From positions 434,001 through 498,000 of the forward strand of contig WWBZ02000012.1 of assembly GCA_011503125.2 (NCBI GenBank): DNA of 64,000 nt. The letters are read 5' to 3'. Origin of the DNA: Botryosphaeria dothidea. Lineage: Eukaryota; Ascomycota; Dothideomycetes; Botryosphaeriales; Botryosphaeriaceae. A program made the translations under genes and the position numbers. Shown in pieces: positions 45,493 through 56,523 of the stretch (position 1 is the first letter of the stretch; every line of letters begins with the position of its first letter). Under the pieces are notes generated by a model that made no database searches, had not been told where the DNA came from, and saw only the letters and a program-made list of their open reading frames with translations.

Positions 45493-46598
45493 ATGGATAG
45501 CGCAGCCGGAGGTGTATCCCTACCCGGGCAGCGTAGTGTTTTCTCCCGCATTTTCAGGCTGTTCCGGAAGCCAAGAAGGCCACGTGAAGGTGCGTCATTC
45601 TGCTCATCTGGAATCCAGTCGATTTGGATGTTTTGGAGAATGAAGAGGTGCTGGTAGGCTGCATCAGACTTACTAAGCAGAATCGAGGACCAGATTATCC
45701 AAGTGGCTATCCAGAATTTTCTGCGTTCGTCAGCGAACCGGAATACCAGGACTTCAGGCGCTTTAAAGTGCTTCGTATGCGAATGTTGCTCTGCAAGCAG
45801 GATGAAATAGCACAGCTCGAGAGCAGCCTGAACCAGGCTGATCGGGAGGAAGAACGCAGGCTGTGGCTTGGGAATCAGCGCCGCGACAATAATCCAAAGA
45901 GAAGAGCCATCTTTGAAAAGCTGGATGACGCATTCGAATCTTATGGCACGTCCTCAACCCGTTGTTTCCTTCAATGATGAAGAGTAGTTGACGCATTTAT
46001 TCCGCAAAGATTATTTCCTCCAGCGTACCATGTGGACAATGACGGTACCTGAGCCACATGCCCAGCACATGACAGATATGAGGAAGTGGATGCGAATAAA
46101 TAAGTGCATTGAAGAATCAGAGGCGGCCTTCTTGGAATCGGACCTTTCAGATCTGATCAATGTAGGCGGAGCAGCGGACCGAGGCTTGGGGAAACTGGTG
46201 CCATTCGCCAAACGCGTGGTAATGGCGGCATATAAACGCATGACATCCACGAAGAAGGTGAGTTCATCAAAGTACAAAACAGTACGATATACGTACTGAT
46301 GCAAGAGCCAAAGCTCTTCAAAGCAAACGCGGGCACCACTGAGCTGTGGATATCGTCATCAACTCCCAGAGCAGTGGCCCGCAGCTTTGCTAATTGTTTG
46401 GCCGTCATTCTTCTTTTGGTTCCAGTCATTGTGCTAAATATGGTTGAATCCTCGAACTCTAAGTTTATTGTTATCGTCATTGCTGCTTCGACTTTCATCT
46501 CGACATTGACAACCATTAGTCCTGCGGGAATGGCCGAAGTGTTCGTAGCGGGAGCAACGTACGCTGCTGTCTTGGTAGTATTCGTATCTCAGGATTGA
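45493..46598 (+). CDS. DUF6594 membrane protein
   Basis: Proposed exons 45493-45589, 45658-45945, 46010-46257 and 46308-46598; 307 residues. The diagnostic DUF6594 block is present: GYPEFSAFVSEPEYQDFRRF, followed by KQDEIAQLESSLNQADREEE and LGNQRRDN. The C-terminus has three hydrophobic segments: AVILLLVPVIVLNMVES, FIVIVIAASTFISTL and FVAGATYAAVLVVFVS, as usual for the family. The second junction is uncertain: the best protein continuity (ESYDYFLQRT) needs a GC-AG intron with donor GCACGT. A GT donor six codons later also keeps the frame. The family is large in Pezizomycotina and of unknown function, predicted to lie in a membrane. No neighbour gives a hint of role. Confidence 0.68.
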
Positions 46599-48150
46599 CT
46601 GGACAGGAAATCTTAGAAGGGATATCTCTGGAGGAAGCCGGAGTTCGCCTATCAACCAGCCGACCTGGACCATGAGTATTGACATTGTCCGGCTGATTAC
46701 AAGAGATCGAAGATGGCGTCTACGAAAGCCAGATGATCCTTGTCCAAAGTCGGCAGCTTCATGTAGAGATTCCTTGGCAGATGGTCCGTTGGTTGCTCGG
46801 GGTTCTTTGTTTCGTTTCATCGTTTCTCAAAGCTCGAATCGAGGCTGCTGCGCCTCCTTGACGGTTTGAAGGACACCCTTACCGATTGTGGATGCATCGC
46901 AGAACATGACTCTGACATGGTCCTGCCTCAGAAAATAAGACGTGATATGGACATGATGGGTCAGGGGATGGGCGAGACCGAATCTTCCACGCGTCTTCAT
47001 CTCTCTCTCCTGAGAAGGTGGACGAGCACAGGTGCAGCGGGCAGTCTGTCAACATGGCAGACGTTTGGAGTGCTTCAAGGCCAGCTGCCCCACATATTGC
47101 TCACTGGGGAAGTGAGGCTCAGGGAGAGCGCACGGGTCATCAGGCCGCGAGGGCTCATGACGGCAGACAGGCGGCATGAATGGCGGTGGCAGCGTGCATG
47201 GACATTGGACGCGTCGCGGAGACGAGCCCGGGGCAGGCTATGACAAGCACAGAAGATCGGAATGTCGCAGAGGGCGCGGAGGCCGTCGTGTTGTGGTGCG
47301 CGGCTCGGGTACGTAGCACGTTAAGTAAGCACGCACCCTAGGCCGGGGCGTCGGGTAGGCGTAGGGCAGAGATCGAGCAAGGGCTCGCGCGGATCAGACA
47401 GGGAGTGGTTCCAATCTGGACGTTTCAGCTGGGCGGGAGAGAGCGAAGTCGCTGGCGTCAGAGGGGTTTCGTGATTGTTGCGATCGATGGCGTGCTTTTG
47501 CTTGCCTATTTCGGCGGCGGGCGGCGAATGAGCGCCCAAGCGCCCGCGCATCCGGCCGGGGGATGTTCACTCCGTCCGCTGCCGCCGCCCAGCATCCATC
47601 CTTCTCGAAGCCCAGCTGCAGCTGTAGGGCAGCCTAGCAGTGGAAAAAGCAACGCCATCCTGCTCGCGTGCTGGATGCATCTCGACAGGCACGCGTTGGA
47701 CGCTGTTGGCCAGCCTAGCCCGCGCAGATCCGGGGTAGCACGCCGCTAGCTTCAGCCTCCCGCGACGACGACATCGCTGCAAGAATGATGCGTAACGGCC
47801 CATTGCCGTGTCCGTTGCCCTGATGCAGTAATCACACGTGCACTGTGCACGCTTAGCGTATGTGGGGAGTCGTCTTTGTGGGTGATGAGGTGCTGGCCCT
47901 GGCGGATCGCGCAACCAGAGCCACCACCAGCCCAGCTCGCGCTTTCTCTGTTACGCACCTCTGAGCCAACTCACCGCTCAGACCCTCCGTAAGCTTCCTC
48001 CGTAATATTCCAGCCACTTCCGCACCCTATATATGCTCGCCGTCTTCTCGTTCTCTTCCAGAATCCGTACCAGTCTCCACTGCCAAGTTTTCCCCAGCAT
48101 CCTTCTTTGCCTTTTCTTCCCAGCCACACAACCCCAATCTTTTGTTCAGC
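46599..48150. other. Intergenic region upstream of dioxygenase gene
   Basis: 1.55 kb without a recognisable gene. A TATATAT box at 48028-48034 lies about 117 bp before the dioxygenase ATG, in a C/T-rich leader. Confidence 0.5.
48028..48034 (+). promoter_or_regulatory. TATA box of dioxygenase gene
   Basis: TATATAT followed by a pyrimidine-rich leader; the spacing to the ATG at 48151 suits a strongly expressed fungal gene. Confidence 0.55.
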
Positions 48151-49396
48151 ATGGCACCATACCTCGAGGAGGGTGCTGCTACCCAAGTAGCTGTTCACCC
48201 GACCAAGGACCTCAAGACCGTCACTGCCAAGTCTCCCGCCACTCTCAACTACGAGCCTGGCCGGACCGTCGTCGAGTCCCACGAGACCTACGAGCACGAT
48301 GACCTCAGGCCTCGCTTCCCCGACATCCAATGGCCAGCCCTTGGCCCGATTCCCTATGAGGACAAGGGCCTGAAGGGTGATCCCAACTTCCGCAACCTTC
48401 TGGACGCCGCCACCGATGTCTTCGACTACAACCCCAAGATCGGCACCGAGATCCACGGCATCAAGCTTACCCAGCTCACCGACGCCCAGAAGAACGACCT
48501 CGCTCGTCTCATTGCCGTTCGTGGTGTCGTTTTCTTCCGCAACCAGGACGACTTCGACATCGACGAGCAGCGTAAGCTTGGCGCCTACTTCGGTCAGCTG
48601 CACAAGCATGCCACCACTTCAGTTCCCCGCCGCGAGGGTCTCGAGGATGTCCACGTCATCTTCACCGAAGGCAACAAGGACCTCCGCTCTCTGTTTACTC
48701 CCACCTTCCTCTGGCACTCTGATGTAAGCACCATGTGACTCACTCTTGATCGATGGCTTTACTAATCGACTATAGGTCACCTACGAGGTCCAGCCTCCGT
48801 CTTACACATCATTGAAGTTGCTTAGTGGTCCCCCGAGGGGTGGTGGTGGTGACACTCTCTGGTCTTCTCAGTATGCTGCATACGACGCCATGTCGCCATA
48901 CATGCAGAAGTACCTCGAGAGCTTGACTGCCCTTCACTCTGCCAAGATGCAGGCAGATGGCTCCAAGGAGATGGGCCGCACCGTCCGTCGCGAGCCTGTC
49001 GTCACTGAGCACCCTCTCATCCGCGTGAACCCCGTCACCGGATGGAAGTCTCTGTTCTTCAACCCCGGCTTCGTGACCAAGATTGTCGGCGTTCCCAAGA
49101 TTGAGAGTGACCACATCATCTCGTACCTCAACGAGATCATCGCCACGACCAACGAGGCGCACGTCCGCTTCCAATGGAACAAGAACGACGTTGCCTTCTG
49201 GGACAACCGCAGCACCAACCACAGCGCCTCGTACGGCTTTGTGCCTCACCGCCGCCATGGTGTCCGTGTCTGCTGCCAGGCCGAACGCCCTTACTTCGAT
49301 CCTAACGGCAAGTCTCAGGAAGAGGAGACCAACCTCAAGTATGGCCTGCCCCCTGTCAGCAAGGACGGCGCCGGCATTGTGAACTACAACGATTGA
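48151..49396 (+). CDS. TauD/TfdA family Fe(II)/2-oxoglutarate dioxygenase
   Basis: Exons 48151-48723 and 48776-49396 (52-bp intron); 397 residues. The iron-binding HxD is in TFLWHSDVTYE, formed across the intron, and the distal His with the 2-oxoglutarate Arg are in FVPHRRHGVRVCCQAERP. Other family features: GTEIHGIKLTQLTDAQKNDL near the N-terminal third, RGVVFFRNQ, and GGGGDTLWSSQYAAYDAMSP. Codon use is strongly C-ending, suggesting high expression. The family oxidises taurine, other sulfonates (yeast Jlp1) or related acids, releasing sulfite or an aldehyde. Here the sulfonate role is the best guess, but the substrate is unproven. Cytosolic; no signal seen. Confidence 0.87.
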
Positions 49397-49829
49397 GCAC
49401 TTGAACCGGCACTGTGTACCAGTATTCTCTTTCGATAATGCGTTTAGCGGGCGTTTTGGCAGCTGGATATGATAAAGCGAGCATATACCATTTTGTTTAG
49501 GAAGCATGTGTAGTAGCAAGGTTTGGGTATGGGAACACGTTGAGGGCAATTCAGATAGGGTATCGAATTCACTGGCAAACTTGATCACAAGGTAATTTCA
49601 ATTTACGTGACCCTCAAAGTGTATTGATGGCAGCCGTGAGCCTGTTAGTATTTAACTTTAGGTTCGTCGGGAAGGGTGGTAAAACCCTGTGACCGCGCGG
49701 CCTCAGGGTCTCGACGCGTCGCGCCGCCTTCCGTTTGCACTCACCCGCCACACCATCCCGGCAATTCCGCCAACACAGTCTGAAGCTCACTTGGGCCCAC
49801 CAGCAGTCTCGCCCCTGTCGGCTTTCACA
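49397..49829. other. Intergenic region
   Basis: 433 bp. The frame of the next gene stays open upstream to 49689, but without an ATG. No separate gene seen. Confidence 0.5.
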
Positions 49830-52631
49830 ATGGCTGCAGTGAGGCGCAGCTCATCCACGCATTCGCTTCTCCCAGATGCATCGGTACTCGACTATGCGCG
49901 CTACCACGGCATTTGCAGGCACCATGAAGCCGAGAATCCGCTGGATCATCGTCATCTCCCGCAAGCTCCGATATTCTTATCACAGGACCTTGCAGACCGA
50001 ACAGGAAGCTTGCGACTGCGACTGCCTCCGGAGCTCGATACCTCAGAGCGGCTTGACATCGACTTTGCGGCAGTTACTGAGCTGAAGGCCACAGCTGCGC
50101 TTTCACAGAGTTCACAGACTGCTGAGCAATTTGCACATCCACACCGTCGTCGAGCTTTCAAAGTTGAGCCGCCTTTACTGCGAACTGAACATGAAATTGA
50201 CGTCCTCGGGTTTCGACGGCGCGCCTGTCTTCGCCTACAAGACGTGAAACTTCCACTCGAGCATGCTGATGAAGAAAAGGACGAAGGCATTACATGGCCT
50301 ACGTGGGCTCAACAGCTCCCGTCAAAGTTCGAAAAAGAAGTAGCCTCCGACAGGCTGCAGATTCCGAAAGACGCCATGCTTTACTTACATTCCGTGTGTG
50401 TGCAACCACCGAGACCAGAGATTCCAGAGCCTACACTCACCAAGAGAAAAATGGCCGAACCGGTCACGCCCCCGCTGCTCCCATCTGATCCTGTGCTCAC
50501 TCAAGTTCCCGACCCTTCGTCTTCATCTCCCACCGGTCGGGTTCAGCTACTTTCCGAAGCGACCAATTCCACTGCAGCCGAGGCCGAAGCTCTTGAGGCC
50601 AAAATACTGCATCAGGACAGAATTGGGACGCCAGAAGCTTCGGGTCTCAAACATTTCACCGAGGATCCTATGCTGTTTGACGACATTGAGGATATTGAGA
50701 TGGAGAAATCCGCCCCGCCGGTCAGATCACGACGGCATGCAGCCGAGCTCAAGGTAGACGCTCCACTGACTCCCCCTTCAACACTCCCTTCAGCCTTTCG
50801 TTCTTCGGCAAAAGGTACCAAATCAGTGTCTTTTCCGGACGAAATGCTGGAATACGTTCCTCACGCAGCCGAACTACCATCCAAATATGAGAATGGTAAT
50901 GACGTGCTCGATTCGGAGAATGACTTCGACGCGTTTTTCCAGGAACATGTTGCGCCAATTGCCGAGAAGGCTGATCGACAGGTTGAACACGAGCAATTAC
51001 AAGAAGTTGACACAACTAAGCGTGTCAAGGTCCCTTGTATTGACTTTGAAGTACTCACCGCTCCTTGGGATGAATGTGGCCTCAAGCCGTCTCTGAGGAG
51101 AGATGGGATCGCTACGCAGCTGGGTGCACAGAGGAGGCTTCTTTCAAGATGCATGCTCGAAGAACTTACAGTTGCTCCCAAATGGCGTGAATCAATGAAG
51201 CAACAGATGGGAATGCTCTGGAATCCCTTACCAAACAATCTCCCCAAATTCTCACTCACAGAGTCGATAGAGGATGACGCGGCTTTGAACCAGATTATCG
51301 GAAGTTCGTTTCTGAAAGACGTGGGCATCGTGGAGAGTGGGTCGCTGGCCTGGAAACTTGAAGGTCTGCGAATCCTGGATGATACCGAGGATGCAGAGGA
51401 GATTTCAGCCTGGCAATTCGAGCCCGGGAATGACATAGCTTCACTCTTGCAGAAGAGGAGACTTGAGATTGCTGACAATGAGGAAAAACAACTGCCGGTA
51501 CCTGCTTCAAAAGCACTTCCAGTTCCGGCTTCCGGAAAGAAGCAGAGGCTGAACGGCAGTGAACCACACAAGCCTCTCAACAATGGAGATTTCATGTTTG
51601 GTGGTTTATTTTCCACTTCCGTATCTGTGGCCCAATTCATGCATGTTCATACCGGCGCAGCACTTCCAGAGAAAATTTACAAAACTGCAGAGCAGGCTTA
51701 CACAGCAAACCAGCCTGAACTTACTTCCAGAAAAGACATCGAGATTCAAGACGAGCCAGCGAACCCGGGCGCCGAAGCAAAAGACACAACGAACATCAGA
51801 CCTCTCCCCGCACCACCAATCCCCGACGACCTTCCACCAAAGCCCTTCATCATCTCCACCTCCCTCCTCACCCGCCGCCGCGACCTGGTCCGCCGAATTC
51901 AAACTCTCTACCCCTCCGCAAAGCTCATCGAACGCGACACCGACAAACCCCTCTCCACCACCACCCGTCCCTCTCCCTCCGACCCAGACATCATGCTCTC
52001 CCCCGCCTCCGGCCTCCTCATCACCACCCTCCAACGCATCAAACAACGTCCCCTCCCCGGCCAACAGACGTCCGCCAGCGCCCTGTCCACCTTCCAGACG
52101 CACATCGCCCAGTGCAGCCGCAAATTCGCGCACCTCCTCGTCCTCGTCAGCGAGAGCAGCATCTCTCCTCTTCGCGCTCTCGACGCCCGCGACTGCGACA
52201 CCCTCGCCACCCTGAACGGCTTCGCGTCCACCCTTCGCTCGGGCGGCGCCGGCGTCACGGTGGCGTACGTGCCTGGCGGGGAGGATGCGATCGCGCGATG
52301 GGTCGTCGGCGCGATGGCGGCGTATGGGCGGGATGAGGGGGAATTGCTGGCGGGCGGCGCGCTACACGAGGAAGAAGGGCTGTGGGAGTTGTTTCTCAGG
52401 AGGGCGGGGATGAATGCTTTTGCAGCGCAGGTCGTGCTGGCGAGGTTGAAGGAGGGCGAGGTGAGGAGGATGAGGGGCGAGGGGGTGAGGGGGTTTGGGT
52501 TGGTGGAGTTTGTGAGGATGGGGGAGGCGGAGAGGAGAGAGGTGTTTGCGGAGGTGGTCGGGGGCGGGGAGGGATTGGGGGGTGTGGGGGAGAGGGTGGA
52601 TAGGTTGTGGACGACGGTGAGGGTGGGGTGA
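49830..52631 (+). CDS. Large uncharacterised protein, possibly Zip2/SHOC1-like
   Basis: A single exon of 933 residues from the first ATG of the frame. The N-terminus includes DASVLDYARYHGICRHHEAE. The middle has an acidic linker and a conserved-looking region TAPWDECGLKPSLRRDGIA, with KWRESMKQQMGMLWNPLP following. The last 250 residues begin with KPFIISTSLLTRRRDLVRRI. They then give alternating hydrophobic strands (KFAHLLVLVSESSISPL, GAGVTVAYVPGGEDAIARWV). They end in two helical hairpin-like segments (NAFAAQVVLARLKEGE, GFGLVEFVRMGEAERREVF). This layout resembles the catalytically dead XPF-type nuclease plus HhH module of Zip2/SHOC1, a meiotic crossover (ZMM) factor. That is inference from pattern only; I do not firmly recognise the family. 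No XPF-type nuclease motif (ERKxxxD) is seen. A nuclear role would fit. Confidence 0.6.
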   Translation: MAAVRRSSSTHSLLPDASVLDYARYHGICRHHEAENPLDHRHLPQAPIFLSQDLADRTGSLRLRLPPELDTSERLDIDFAAVTELKATAALSQSSQTAEQFAHPHRRRAFKVEPPLLRTEHEIDVLGFRRRACLRLQDVKLPLEHADEEKDEGITWPTWAQQLPSKFEKEVASDRLQIPKDAMLYLHSVCVQPPRPEIPEPTLTKRKMAEPVTPPLLPSDPVLTQVPDPSSSSPTGRVQLLSEATNSTAAEAEALEAKILHQDRIGTPEASGLKHFTEDPMLFDDIEDIEMEKSAPPVRSRRHAAELKVDAPLTPPSTLPSAFRSSAKGTKSVSFPDEMLEYVPHAAELPSKYENGNDVLDSENDFDAFFQEHVAPIAEKADRQVEHEQLQEVDTTKRVKVPCIDFEVLTAPWDECGLKPSLRRDGIATQLGAQRRLLSRCMLEELTVAPKWRESMKQQMGMLWNPLPNNLPKFSLTESIEDDAALNQIIGSSFLKDVGIVESGSLAWKLEGLRILDDTEDAEEISAWQFEPGNDIASLLQKRRLEIADNEEKQLPVPASKALPVPASGKKQRLNGSEPHKPLNNGDFMFGGLFSTSVSVAQFMHVHTGAALPEKIYKTAEQAYTANQPELTSRKDIEIQDEPANPGAEAKDTTNIRPLPAPPIPDDLPPKPFIISTSLLTRRRDLVRRIQTLYPSAKLIERDTDKPLSTTTRPSPSDPDIMLSPASGLLITTLQRIKQRPLPGQQTSASALSTFQTHIAQCSRKFAHLLVLVSESSISPLRALDARDCDTLATLNGFASTLRSGGAGVTVAYVPGGEDAIARWVVGAMAAYGRDEGELLAGGALHEEEGLWELFLRRAGMNAFAAQVVLARLKEGEVRRMRGEGVRGFGLVEFVRMGEAERREVFAEVVGGGEGLGGVGERVDRLWTTVRVG

Positions 52632-53961
52632 TTGTTTGCTTGAGGCTCCGGTGAGCTGAGTTAATGAGGCTGGCGTGAGTGCATAAAGTTATCACTGATG
52701 GATGATGCTTATTGCTTAGTGGAGGAGTCTGGAAGGAGGATTGCGTGTACTGATCTGCCACAAGAAATCCTTCATGTAGCTTGACGGATGAGTTGTTATT
52801 ACATGACGAATCTTTACTAAAATTAATCGAGGATTGAAACCCCTGTAGTTAGGATGGTGCTGCAGAGCGATAAGAAGTGGCTTTTTGACCAGGGCAATTA
52901 AGCCTCAATATGCGAATCGCTGACCAGATGGAATTAAATCTAGCCCTTTTGAGGTTTCATCGAGGTACTTTACGGCCCTAAACAGCAACAAGGCTATCGA
53001 TGCATATGCAAGTAGTGTCTCGAAGGGTCGGTCATCTATCAGTTGAACATGTTGGACTCTCAGCCTTGTGACACCTTCCTTATCAAATTTGCGGGATTGC
53101 GGCTGCGGCGTTGCTGATTCCCGGCTTTTCTCATGTTCAGCTGACCGGGGGTGCGCTTCGGCTGCGGAATGGGCAGCGCCTTTCTCAGCCTCGTGGAACC
53201 AGGCGCCCAATTTTGACGTTTGGCTTCTCTCGCAACCATCCACTGGCTATATCTGTGCATTAAGAGGGTAAGCCGGCGAATATCGACTCGCGATCCGTGA
53301 TCCTTCAGCTCGGCGGAGTTTCACATCCCGGATGGAGTCCATTTTAGACCATAGACTTTGTTGATCTACTAAAAGCTTCATTTGAGAACGCAAAGGCATT
53401 ACCTTTGGAGTTTTCCGGCAGACGTGATGACCTCCTGTAAAGATGTGTGAACAAAATGCGCCAAGTATCTATGCTCGAGGTCAAATGGTACTTTAGCGGC
53501 CTCACGGTTCCAACATAAGGCTGTATCATTTATCACTCATTGCTTTTCTGAGTGGCTATCTTTTGGCGCTTCTATCGGGTATGTGCCGTAATCTCATAAA
53601 ATCCGGAAGCCCCACGTGCGTGACATCGGCATTGATTTCGCTGGCTTCTCCTTACGGCTGGAGCAGATCTTTTATTCGGGAACTGCTCATCCAGCTTTGT
53701 TCACCCCGAATCAGGCTGCAGGTTTGATAAGTTATCTATTGAGTTCCACACGCTCTTGAAACCCCAAAGTCGGCATCCTGTGTGGTTTCTTGCACGCCTT
53801 TCAAGAGCCACTCTCGTCAATAATCGCGTCAAAAGCATCTTGCCACTTCACGGATCCCACTTGGACTATAAGTATCTATGACTAAAAGAAAGAGAGACAG
53901 CAAAATTTAAGGCCGTGGCCCAAAAAGGGCTCAACCGCTGCAAGCGCAAAGCACAGTATCC
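52632..53961. other. Intergenic region before HET pseudogene
   Basis: 1.3 kb; no gene recognised. Short frames on both strands near 53.0-53.3 kb lack an ATG start or domain. Confidence 0.5.
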
Positions 53962-55831
53962 ATGAACTTTGTCACACCACCCCCAAGGACACCGCAGCGC
54001 CCTCTGTACGCCCAACACTCGCTTTCCAGCAGTGACGGCAAAATCAGAGTAGTCACAATCAAGCCCGGCTCCGGAGATGCTAAGATGAAGAAGATACCAA
54101 AAATGCCATCGAGTTCATCAAGACCGAACTCCTCAAGCTGAACGTTGTCGACAAGGTCATCAGACAAGAGGGAGATTTGGCGGGATGGCACGCTCTGGCA
54201 GCTCTCATGTCCAAGCCATACTTCTCACGGCGCTGGGTCATCCAGGAGCTCGCGTTAGCCAGAGAAGCAACACTGCAATGCGGCGAGCAAACCATATCGT
54301 GGGAGGAGTTCGCCACGGCCGTAGCAATTTTCGAGAAGCATAGCCCGCTGGTGAATGACCTTGCCAAAAAGAAGGAAGAGTGGGGGAACCAGGCCGACTA
54401 CTTTGGCGACATCGAGACCATGGGCGCAACGCGCCTCGTCCAGACGACGAACATCCTTTACCGGAAGTCCGACAGGGGCGAGATCACCAACAGGCTGCTG
54501 GATCTTGAATCGCTGGTTTCCATCCTCCCGACTTTCGAATCGAGCATCAAGCACGACACCGTCTACGCCGTGCTGGCACTTGCCAAAGACACATGGCACA
54601 GCTCCTCGGCGGCAAAGGCCGTCTCCGCAAACACGGACAACGGGTCCAGCCGCGCCTCCGCGCAGCAGCCGGGAGCACAGCTCGATCAGGGCAGAACCCG
54701 TGAGATTATCGAAGAGGCTGCCAGGCGATTCAAAGCCAAGAAAGAGGCCAGAGAGTCGTCCAAGTTCCCCGTCAACTACGAAGCGGACTTTGTCGACGTG
54801 TGCAAGGAATTCATCAACTTCGCCGTTCAGAAGTCCAAGGCCTTGGACATCATCTGCCGCCCATGGGCGCCGGCCGAAGACGACAACCTGCCCTCGTGGA
54901 TCCCGACGCTGGAGGGCATCGCGTTCGCCCCCAAGCCGAGCGAGACCGCCCCGGGCGATTTCATCATGAACAGGCTGAACGCCGACCCCCCCCCCCGTCG
55001 GCATGACCAGCAACCAAAACACCGTGAAGCCGTACAACGCGAACAAGAGAACCGGCATCTTGGGGTTCAAGTTCGGCAAGCCGGAGTCCCATGATGCGGG
55101 GAGCCTCTACACGGACGGCTTCATCCTGAACACGGTAGCGACGATCGGAGACGCTTCGCAGTCCGGAATGATCCCCAAGGAATGGTTCACGCTTGCAGAC
55201 TGGCCGCAGAGGAAGTGGCCTCCACGAGAAAGTTTCTGGCGGACGCTGGTCGGGGACCGTGGGCCAGACGGGGGCAACACGCCTATATATTTCCGCAGAA
55301 GCTTCCAGGAGATCGTGGATAAGTCTGTCCGAAACGGCGACATCAATACGACCTGGCAGATACACCACGGCGGCTCGTCCTTGACCAAGGAGTACCTCAA
55401 GAGGTGCCAGGCTGTGATATGGGGGAGGCGGCTCATGAAGACGGAGGCGAACGACTTACTCGGGCTGGCGCCAGCCCGGGCGGAGAAGGGCGACCGTAAG
55501 TTCATTCTTATTGACGCTCATCAATGCACTTGTGGCTAGAATGCCGACTTTCGCATTCCCAGTTATCTGCATCATTTACGGTCTCAGCGTCCCGGTGGCC
55601 CTTCGCAGGGTAACAGATGATAACCCTCGTACCCAACCAAAACTAAATAGCCGCACGCAATACCAACTCTTGGGAGAGTGCTATGTTCATGGCATGATGG
55701 ACGGTGAGGCAATGGACCTTTTGAAAGATCATCAGGCCAGGCTCAGGGACAAGCAGGACGAAAAGAGTGGAGAGAATCGTGGGGAGGAAGAGGCACCGAG
55801 GATGACCAAGGTTAAGTTTGAGATCATTTGA
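53962..55831 (+). pseudogene. HET-domain gene relic lacking the HET core
   Basis: Starting at the ATG 53962 the frame gives a typical HET-family N-terminus (SSSDGKIRVVTIKPG). At about 54,080 it jumps, out of frame, to sequence that normally follows the HET domain (DEEDTKNAIEFIKTELLK, then SRRWVIQELALAREATLQCG). The core with SYVWG and LWxDxxCINQ, usually about 120-140 residues, is missing, so an internal deletion is inferred. A second break is an 11-base C run (54986-54996), across which the frame shifts into MTSNQNTVKPYNA. An intron 55496-55562 with good GT-AG sites then leads to the conserved tail (LLGECYVHGMMDGEAM), which ends at 55831. The downstream half is otherwise intact, so decay seems recent. 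A product, if any, would lack the signalling HET domain. Confidence 0.75.
54986..54996 (+). repeat. C11 homopolymer at a frame break
   Basis: Eleven C in a row where family-like protein sequence changes frame; a slippage indel or a base-count error in the assembly. Confidence 0.85.
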
Positions 55832-56523
55832 CAGAGCAATCCTTCATATACCCTTTCGCCCATTGTATACGATCTATCTGGGGCTCAGATAATTGCGTAT
55901 TTTTCTCGTAGCTGTGATAGTTTAGCGATAATACATTTGCTGCTTTACGAAAACAAGCATATTTCCATGTTATTGCTTATGTTCATGCGTTTCTGCGGCA
56001 ACGGTAATGTTTGGTTGGGGGAAAGAGTCAATGACGACTCGAATGGGAAAGGAGTGAGAAAGGCACACGCGGAATCTGAGCACTCGGGACAAAATTTCGA
56101 CAAAGGTGAGCATATCAAATATACCATAAAGTGACCGAAAAAGAAAACATTCACGGGAGTCCTCCAACTCAACATCTCATTCATCAGACAAGGTTGATTG
56201 ACTGACGTAAGTGTTTTTGGTCCCTCTAAATGGCAACATGTACGCTTTCTCGCCCCATTTTGCATCAACGTATACGTTTAAAAGGTTCTCCAGCTTCTTC
56301 CCTCCTCAGGAGAAGCCCCAGAAGATTACGTTCTGCTCCTTCGCTGTTGAAGTCTTCCGGATCATCCAAGCTTCGTCCCGTTCGACGCCGCTCGGCCAGC
56401 CGTTGTGGCCAAACAGGCGAAAGTCCCATAAGACTGAAGTCTGGAAAATTATCTGGGACCCTGCCTCCGCCGCTAAGTCTTATGGCGTTGATAGCTGGGT
56501 TTCTCTCTCTCTCGGGTTACCTT
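55832..56523. other. Convergent intergenic region
   Basis: 692 bp between the HET relic and the tandem GFA gene, moderately AT-rich, no gene seen. Confidence 0.5.

Noticed and set aside
46866..47243. 125-codon plus-strand frame after the DUF6594 gene
   Set aside because: No ATG at its start, no domain and no continuation by splicing.
49689..49829. Upstream extension of the 933-residue protein
   Set aside because: Open frame without an ATG; the start at 49830 is preferred.
52905..53243. 112-codon minus-strand frame with one hydrophobic segment
   Set aside because: Begins at a GTG rather than an ATG and has no recognisable similarity.
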